From Arthrobotrys musiformis (Eukaryota > Ascomycota > Orbiliomycetes > Orbiliales > Orbiliaceae), in assembly GCA_036971715.1 (NCBI GenBank), contig JAVHJL010000006.1, forward strand, positions 806,001-870,000: a stretch of DNA of 64,000 nucleotides. The letters are read 5' to 3'. Under the pieces are notes generated by a model. It was not told the origin of the DNA and did not search any database. It saw only the letters and a program-made list of their open reading frames with translations. Made by a program: the position numbers and the translations under genes. This document shows, in pieces, positions 57,652 through 64,000 of the stretch. Within the stretch, counting starts at the first letter, position 1. Each line of letters starts with the position of its first letter.

Positions 57652-60280
57652 CCACTTCACTACCGTTTTTCATAGTTCTCTTTTATTCGTATTTTTTTTT
57701 TTTTTTTTTTTTGATTTTCAGGCATACAGGCCTTGTTTGACCGGTCGTGGCATCTCTCACAAATCATCTCATCTTACCAAATCTTTTAGCGCATGGTGTT
57801 CTGGGCATTTACACTCCTTAAGTATTTATATATATGTATATATCCCTGCATTGCGTGGTTCCGGTTGCATAAAATCTTCTTTCTTTCCTTAAACTAATTT
57901 CTCAATTGTTTCTTGTCTAAAACTTCATGACTAAATGATAGTCGCTTCTAGGCCTCGAGGCCCGTTTCCAAGTTACTTCCATTTCAAACCCTTCCATCTT
58001 GTATCACAGACCCTTTATTATTCACGTGGCCTGCGCAAAAATTAGAAACCTTCCAAGGAAGGCAGTTGCTCCGCTGGGCTCCATGATCCAAAATACAAAC
58101 CTTAAATGAGGGTTACCAAAGTGCTCTAATAAATGCAACTATTACGTGTATCCATTGTGACGATGGGCGGATCATGATACAGGCGTAGATGTACGCAGTA
58201 GTTCTCTTCGAAAGCGGTGTAGCACGTTAGACACCTAGTTTTCGCCACGGCTTTGCAATACATTTGTGCATGGGCCGACTAGGCCGACCCCATGCATGAC
58301 TTACATTCCAATTTCAATTTGGTCTAAGATTTGCAATTGGTTTTATTGCTCGGATTCGTGTTTTGGCAGAAAAGCGCTCGAGTTGGGGCGCTGTCCAAAT
58401 GATGTTGGGAAAGCAAGCGTCCCGGGTTGTCGGGCGGCCTAAATAGTAAATATTGGGGATCTAGCTATCTGGCGCATGCGCATATGCTAGCGCTACATCT
58501 AACTAGCTGGTACTGACTCACTACTCAAGCTGAAGCTGAGTACATATCTAATAATGAAGTATAGTTCAATTTCATCTAGACTCGAGACTACTAGACCTTG
58601 TCCCGTAAACCGGAGCCGGTCGAAGACCGACCCATCGATTCTCCCAGCCACCAACTTTGCAACACAATTGATCCTATTTAATGCGTAATGTCGATGCCTA
58701 CACGACTGCCAGCCGCAGGAAGGCCTATCTTCTGTTCAGTAGGCTTGAATACAGGGGAAAGATTCTCCAGACATGCTGCGTATTGGCAATGTTGAAATAA
58801 ATGATGCTGACTACCCTAGCTTAAGCATTGAGGGAGGTTGACATAACATGTTGCTGCCTAGCTAGACATGTATTCATATTCCACAACATTTTGACGAAGT
58901 AACGCGGTATCGAAGTTGGAGATATTGTTGGATGTTGTCTCGCCGTTTGAAAAGCCAACTTAACTAGCGTTCTATCAGTAAGTGCTCTCGGCTGAATGTA
59001 TTGTTAGTAGTGTATACGAGAACGGTTCGATGTCTGTCCACCTGGCCACATCTTTTGAATGCTTCCCTTGCAACTCCCTTGCAAAAATAACACTGGGAGC
59101 CCAGCTTATGGGAATGCTTCCAAAAGATGTCATTCCAAAACGCAAGTTCTTTTAGGCCCGGGATCGACCATTGTCGTGGATATCTACCAGAGGTTGCTCT
59201 GAGGCATATGTATACGATACCATCCAGGATTAGTCTCGGATTAGTAAAAGGTGGTCGCAATCGAGTATCATGTCTGTCCGATTGTCGACCTTTTCAAGGA
59301 TGGCCATTGCCAATTCTAAGCTTCAGCGTTTTCTGTCTCTGCGGCAGTAGGCGATGCAACAATAGCTAGATCACTCATCCCCGCCACAAGACCAGTAGAA
59401 TTCCGAAAGAGAAACGTTTCCGTTGGATAGAATTTCTATCAATCTCGTGGTACTACTAAATTGCTAGAACCCCCTAGGGCCCTACCACAAATTTTGGTTA
59501 GCTGACGGAAGTTCAACGGGCTCTAAACTAGTTAATTGGCCGATTTGATAGAGCCGAATCCTTGTGCTGCTCATTAATGAAGCCTAACCTTGTGGCAATT
59601 GAAAACTTGAGAGACCTAAGGGCTTTCCGGAAAGCTTCCATTCGGATTGATCCTGGTTATTATTATCAGTGTACACGAGGTTCTGTACGACTTTAGTAAT
59701 AAGAGAAAGCTTGCAGATAAAATATGCCATTCATATCCCTCAAAGCTGTGGCTTCTGCTTTCTCGGAGCAGGTTTCCCATGTGCTGTGTATCATTCAAGT
59801 ATTCCCATGATTGTACCTTCATAGAATTTGCGTAACCCGACATGGATGCACATATATAGGACCCTAGATCTAAACATATGACTTGAAAATCCGCTCCCCG
59901 GCTCAACGACTATATCCCTGGGACTGATCAAATCCATCATATGAAATATTGGATATATACTATTTTTGCATCAAAACCTAGTCTGTAGGCGTCACATCCA
60001 GCTTATTTGGTAGCCAAAGTCGCTTTCTGTCGGGGTTTAAGGAGCGCTCTCTGGGGGAGGCTGGAAAGCTGTGCGACATCATCAACTCAATAGCAAATTT
60101 AAATTTGACGGCGACAACGACCTATCCAAAGCCGTTCTCATGTCGGATGCGCACCAAAAACATCTGGAGCGACTGAATTTAATGTTGTTATACTGAGTAA
60201 GACAGCTCAATACCCAAACTGATGATAGCCGCCTCGAGTTCTATTGCCCCTCGTGCCCGGATTATATCCCCAATGGCGCC
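57652..60280. other. Gene-poor region with a 21-T run
   Basis: A run of 21 T lies at 57692-57712 just after the preceding stop. About 2.6 kb follow with only unsupported frames, among them minus 59260-58964 and 59906-59616, neither with splice context nor a recognised domain. Confidence 0.4.
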
Positions 60281-60288
60281 TATATAAA
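60281..60288 (+). promoter_or_regulatory. TATA box of the 60464 gene
   Basis: TATATAAA within GGCGCCTATATAAAGACGC lies about 180 bases before the ATG. Confidence 0.55.
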
Positions 60289-60463
60289 GACGCTTCGCTA
60301 TAAACAGGTTTGAATTACTACACCGGAATACTCAAGTCAGCTTTGAAACCGTCGAGATATTTCTATATAATTAGTTTCCTATATTGAGGCATCTCTATCA
60401 ATTTCATACCTTTCTTTCATAGACAAAATTCCTGGCCCCCATCCCGCAAACCTAATTTCTACG

Positions 60464-61021
60464 ATGAAGGCTCTTTTCACCATTTTGTTCACAATACTGG
60501 CGCTGCTGGCCCCATCAATTGCCTACGGACCATTCGAGGTACAGAAATTCGAATATTACGTTTCCCTCTCCCGGTCGAGGGTCTCATACTCTAGCTTCAC
60601 CTTCTATGATGGCACAAGCGGCATCTCCACCGAATGCAAATACAAAGCCCCCCGCTCCTACAACATCTACGATAATCCTAGCCCGTTACCTACGAATTTT
60701 ACCTCCTGCGACAATAAAGATGTTGAGTGGAAATACCAACCGGAAGGGCAAATAATATACGTCAAGTTCGGATATTTTGGGCCATCTGATTAGTATGAGG
60801 CGTATTCCGTAACCCCAGTCTTAGTAAGATGAAATACGAAGGATATTTGGATTTAGATACTGATATTAGAATTCCAATTTAGTGTGCATGAGCCCGATTG
60901 GATTGCAGTTTTGGCCAATGGGACGGTGATACCGACTGTTTGCTCATCCTATGGCTATTCCGGGTATCTCTGCACTCCCCGTGAAACGAGATACTTGACA
61001 GACTTCGTTATTAGCGTATAG
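60464..61021 (+). CDS. Small secreted protein, possibly AA1-like, 155 aa
   Basis: Exon 1 is 60464-60792, the intron 60793-60882 (GTATGA donor, TTTAG acceptor), exon 2 60883-61021. The signal peptide is MKALFTILFTILALLAPSIA. The mature protein is beta-rich, with four Cys (STECKYKAP, TSCDNK, TVCSS, YLCTP) that could form two disulfides. The pattern of an early YYVSLSRSRVSYSSFTFY strand followed by spaced Cys is reminiscent of AA1-like/Alt a 1-like secreted proteins, but I am not sure of the family. The unspliced frame ends in TAG right at the donor, which is why splicing is needed to reach the conserved-looking second half. Confidence 0.65.
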
Positions 61022-62042
61022 GCTGTAAGAAGTGTCATAGTACTAAACCTACGAATAGAAGTTGAGAGAGGTTTCGAGGAGCATGAAAAGAGAGGCGGAT
61101 GACGGAAGGGAAAAAGGTTTTCATAACTGAGAGACCACAGAGGGGGGTTCAAGGCCTACGTAATACGAGCTAAAATCAAGTTAAAATATGCGTAGAGTAA
61201 TTTAATGATAATACAAGATGCTTATGCTAAATGGATACGATCATGAAATCAACCCGTGTTTAAAGAGAAATCCGTGCTTGAAATTTAAATAAGAACTCGA
61301 AAGTTTTGCAGCACACACGCATGCAGAAACTCAAATGCCCAAAATACTTTGTTCCAAGACTCCTTTGAATGCGCCTATGGTATATATGTTCGAAAAAAAC
61401 AATGCAATGCAAAAATAACTCCAGGTATATATGACGTTGATGAAGATGAGATGGATGAAAACTGAAGCCAAACCCGGGTCCGATCGATTGGTCCTAAGGC
61501 TGCATAAGCAAAGCCAAAATCTAGGCCTAGGAAACCTTGCCTAAGTGTTGTTACAATGCAGCCCCCAAGAAAAAGGACTAGTATAATGCGAAGTTGGTAG
61601 ACAGGCGGGTTCCCCCGCCGGGGTTTTCGTCTGTAGGTTGGAATGATACGATGAAGGGGTGTATTTCATGCTGTGATACATCCCAGCGTTGTGACGATTA
61701 GGTGTTATCCTGTTGCCGACCCATGTTTTCGAATTCCGGGTGTAAGAATTGGAACAGCCCCGATAAACTTATGAGGACTGGTCGGGTGGCATATGTCGGA
61801 GGAACGCCGTCCGTTATAGAGCCCATGGAAGCCCCTGGCTCAAGGAAGCGTTGGGACGTTACCACAAAACGCTTTCGGATATCGACCTCGTGAGGGTGGG
61901 TTGGGTGTGAATTCCGGAACTAAGGTTCATGACTTGGTGCCCCACGATATGAATATCTGCCCCATAGTCTTTTTGGGTGCGAAGACACAATTTCCCCATC
62001 GAAGTCTCTGTTGGTACTCGCTGAGTGTGAAATCCGAAAAGT
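61022..62042. other. Intergenic, nothing supported
   Basis: This is convergent 3' space between the 60464 gene and the minus-strand membrane protein. A small inverted repeat (AGACAGGCGGGTTCCC and CCGCCGGGGTTTTCGTCT) lies at about 61600-61632. No gene is seen. Confidence 0.4.
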
Positions 62043-62642
62043 TCATGGCATGCTATGTCTATGAACAGCAGGTGGTGGCATCGCTATGATCGTGTGCTCG
62101 GGCGACTGGTCATAGTATTGGTCGTGTATCGACATGCGGTTAACCGGCACACCAACTTCACTATCCTGGTCCGAAATGCAAACAGTTTCCATCGAAATAT
62201 AAGATTGAACTATTTGACCGGAGCGTTGCTGCCTCATAGCCTCGTCATATTCGATAGGTTCTGGGGTAGTGCTCGTGGGACGAAAGCTCAGAACGGTTTT
62301 GGATTTCGTTTGCTGGGCGCGAAGATGTCGCAGCCAGATGCCCCTGTGAGCGAGAAAGATAACAACAGCGATAGTTACAATGAAGACGGCGGCAATCGTT
62401 GCCCCAATGGCCCCTGGGATGTTCTTTTTCGGTGCTGCTGTCGGAGTCGGTGAAGGAATATCATACCAAAGAGCAGACACTGATGTTCCTCGACGGTAAA
62501 GGGGACTGTCCTGGTTTTTCGTAGCAGCTTCAATATTCGATGTTGAGTCGGGGCCCTCGGCTTGGTCGTCGAACTGGCTTGGCGGAAGAGCCCAAGCAAC
62601 GGAGAAGACCGTCACCGCGATGTAGAAGACAGTTGCCCGCAT
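62043..62642 (-). CDS. Type I single-pass membrane protein, 199 aa
   Basis: ATG 62642 (MRATVFYIAVTVFSVAWA) gives a signal peptide; an open frame extends upstream to 62669 but with no ATG. A short polar, Ser/Pro/Thr-containing extracellular part of about 60 residues follows. A transmembrane segment comes next (IPGAIGATIAAVFIVTIAVV then IFLAH). Then comes a basic stop-transfer stretch (RGIWLRHLRAQQTKSK) and a 100-residue cytosolic tail with Pro/Ser/Tyr-rich sequence. The plan (short Ser/Thr-rich ectodomain, one span, longer tail) is that of small fungal wall-stress-sensor-like or Mid2-like proteins, but no specific domain is recognised. Confidence 0.6.
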   Translation of the reverse strand: MRATVFYIAVTVFSVAWALPPSQFDDQAEGPDSTSNIEAATKNQDSPLYRRGTSVSALWYDIPSPTPTAAPKKNIPGAIGATIAAVFIVTIAVVIFLAHRGIWLRHLRAQQTKSKTVLSFRPTSTTPEPIEYDEAMRQQRSGQIVQSYISMETVCISDQDSEVGVPVNRMSIHDQYYDQSPEHTIIAMPPPAVHRHSMP

Positions 62643-64000
62643 AACTTCCCCAGAAGCGATGTGGTCCACTGGCAGCGTGCTCAGATGGTCAAAAAATGGG
62701 CTTTCGTTTCCTCCTCTTGCTTACGATTTCAACCCCCTTTGCTACGACCGATGTATCGAGAGAACGGTCTTTAATAGCGTCGTGCAACATATCCGTGTTC
62801 CTTTTCCAACTGGTAGGCGGCCATGATATTTTTGCAGATTTCCTTCGTTGTAATATAATTAACAGGACGGCTGAGGTTTTGTTCTGGGAACGATCTGCTA
62901 GCACTCCTTTCTCCTGCTCTCAACCCGATCGTCAACCTCGTATGTAAGGTAGGGAAACTATAGCTTATTTTATCACATTAGGAATAAAAAATGGAACCCG
63001 GAGATATTTAAAGTCGTTGATCGTTAATCATTTGCATTTCGCCTACCACCAAAGGAGGGAGGGAGAAAAAAAAAAAGTATGTGCTCAAATCGAACAACGA
63101 TGTCGAATACAAGCAAGACAAGCACGGCCATGGCAGGAAGGACAACCCTGGGCACCAGCCATGCTTGCTTGTCCAAGTCAAAGGGCAGCCTACAAAAATG
63201 TACTAGGAAGCGTGGTAACCGGCGTCTGCCCCAAATGACGGAGTATGGACCACGCCGTCGGAAGGTTCAAGCTTACCTGCGGTTATCTGCACTGTTTGAC
63301 ACGGAGGCCCATAACACCATCGTATCGTAGATTGTTTGGCTTGATTGTGACTAAAAGGAACCAAGGGAACGAATAACAAAGAGGTAAAGAATTCCTCGGT
63401 CTCGTTCGGATGAAGCGAAAGTCGCTGGTTGCCTAACGAATGACGCTAGCTAGCCATCTCTTGGGATCGCTTATGGGGCAAAGAGAGCCCACTAGGGGAT
63501 GCTAGACTGTTAACGTTATTTCTTCCGCTCGCAGAATCGGGCAAATCCACCGAATCAATGGAGCTTTCTTCAGATCGTGATTACAGGCCTCCGTACCAAA
63601 AAGGGCAGTCGAGAAGGTCGACGTTGTAACAGCTCCGCCCATTAGTTATCCCACAGCATATAAATCCTGGCCTCATAAGTCTTGGGGGGCAGGGCCGGAC
63701 TCGTCTGGATGAGTTGCGGTGGATCCATGTTGTTTCTTCTTACTCCATAGAAACAGGAATCCTCTCGTCGGTTGAAAAAGTATGCCCTTGCAATCGAGCT
63801 TGCTTGTCGACGTGACTTTGAGAGCACCCCAGACATCGTAAGCTGGTGGACCCACGGAGGCGTGAGCATGAGCATTCCAGGACAAGGCGGTTGGGACACA
63901 AGGCGACAACACAAACAGGGTTAAAAGACTCTATGTCAAACACAAATGCCTCCTGAAATCGTAAAGCGGATTAGGCAGGATATTCCGCTCAGTTCGCAAT
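62643..64000. other. Right end of window, possible gene fragment only
   Basis: A run of A lies at about 63065-63076. On the minus strand 63912-63673 one frame reads like protein (SWNAHAHASVGPPAYDVWGA and on) after a hydrophobic stretch (LLTLFVLSPCVPTALS), possibly the remains of a secreted protein, but overlapping frames and the lack of a start leave it unproven. Confidence 0.35.

Noticed and set aside
58964..59260. 98-codon minus-strand frame in the 57.7-60.3 kb gap
   Set aside because: It has no family, no neighbour exon and no promoter-like context; its length is within what chance allows over 2.6 kb.

Overview
The window reads as nuclear DNA of a filamentous ascomycete (Pezizomycotina). 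Genes are broken by short introns of 55-131 bases with GTAAGT-like donors, CTAAC/CTAAT branch sites and TAG/CAG acceptors. TATA boxes lie 100-180 bases upstream of several starts. The products include an Argonaute, a type-B carboxylesterase, an arrestin-like adaptor, an MFS sugar transporter, an S10 carboxypeptidase and many small secreted proteins. I cannot place the genus; Orbiliomycetes or Pezizomycetes would fit, as a guess. All spliced models were assembled by eye, and each multi-exon model keeps a consistent reading phase through every junction.

Layout. Positions 1-11.4 kb are an accessory stretch of unrecognised, probably fast-evolving genes with disordered, charged proteins: a membrane-tailed protein cut by the window edge, a 266-aa protein, a 139-aa single-pass membrane protein, a three-exon gene with an in-frame TAG (5387-7272), a frameshifted relic (8400-9055) and a 493-aa acidic protein on the minus strand (11259-9570). 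Between 11.4 and 18.6 kb genes are sparse: a secreted Ser/Thr-rich protein, a three-exon ricin-type beta-trefoil lectin, and a run of 16-bp tandem repeats. 

Positions 18.6-38.6 kb are the core of interest. On the minus strand lie, in transcription order, a 2031-aa ZNFX1-type SF1 helicase with NFX1 and RZ zinc fingers, a purine-nucleoside-phosphorylase-like/coiled-coil/H-type-lectin protein, an Argonaute with its complete slicer tetrad, a coiled-coil protein and an F-box-like Cys-rich protein. One plus-strand S10 carboxypeptidase is inserted. The helicase family and Argonautes act together in RNA silencing in other eukaryotes, and phosphorylase-like domains are frequent N-terminal domains of fungal NLR-type proteins, so the block may be an RNA-silencing/self-defence neighbourhood (inference).

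Positions 40.5-62.7 kb are mostly secretion and nutrition: a Thr-rich Cys-tailed secreted protein, a carboxylesterase convergent with an arrestin-like gene, a secreted 211-aa protein convergent with a ten-exon sugar transporter containing a 15-base microexon, an apple/PAN-like secreted protein, a GPI-anchored PEBP-like protein, a small secreted AA1-like candidate and a type I membrane protein. Long gene-free stretches separate them. I saw no tRNA, rRNA, CRISPR array or intact transposon.
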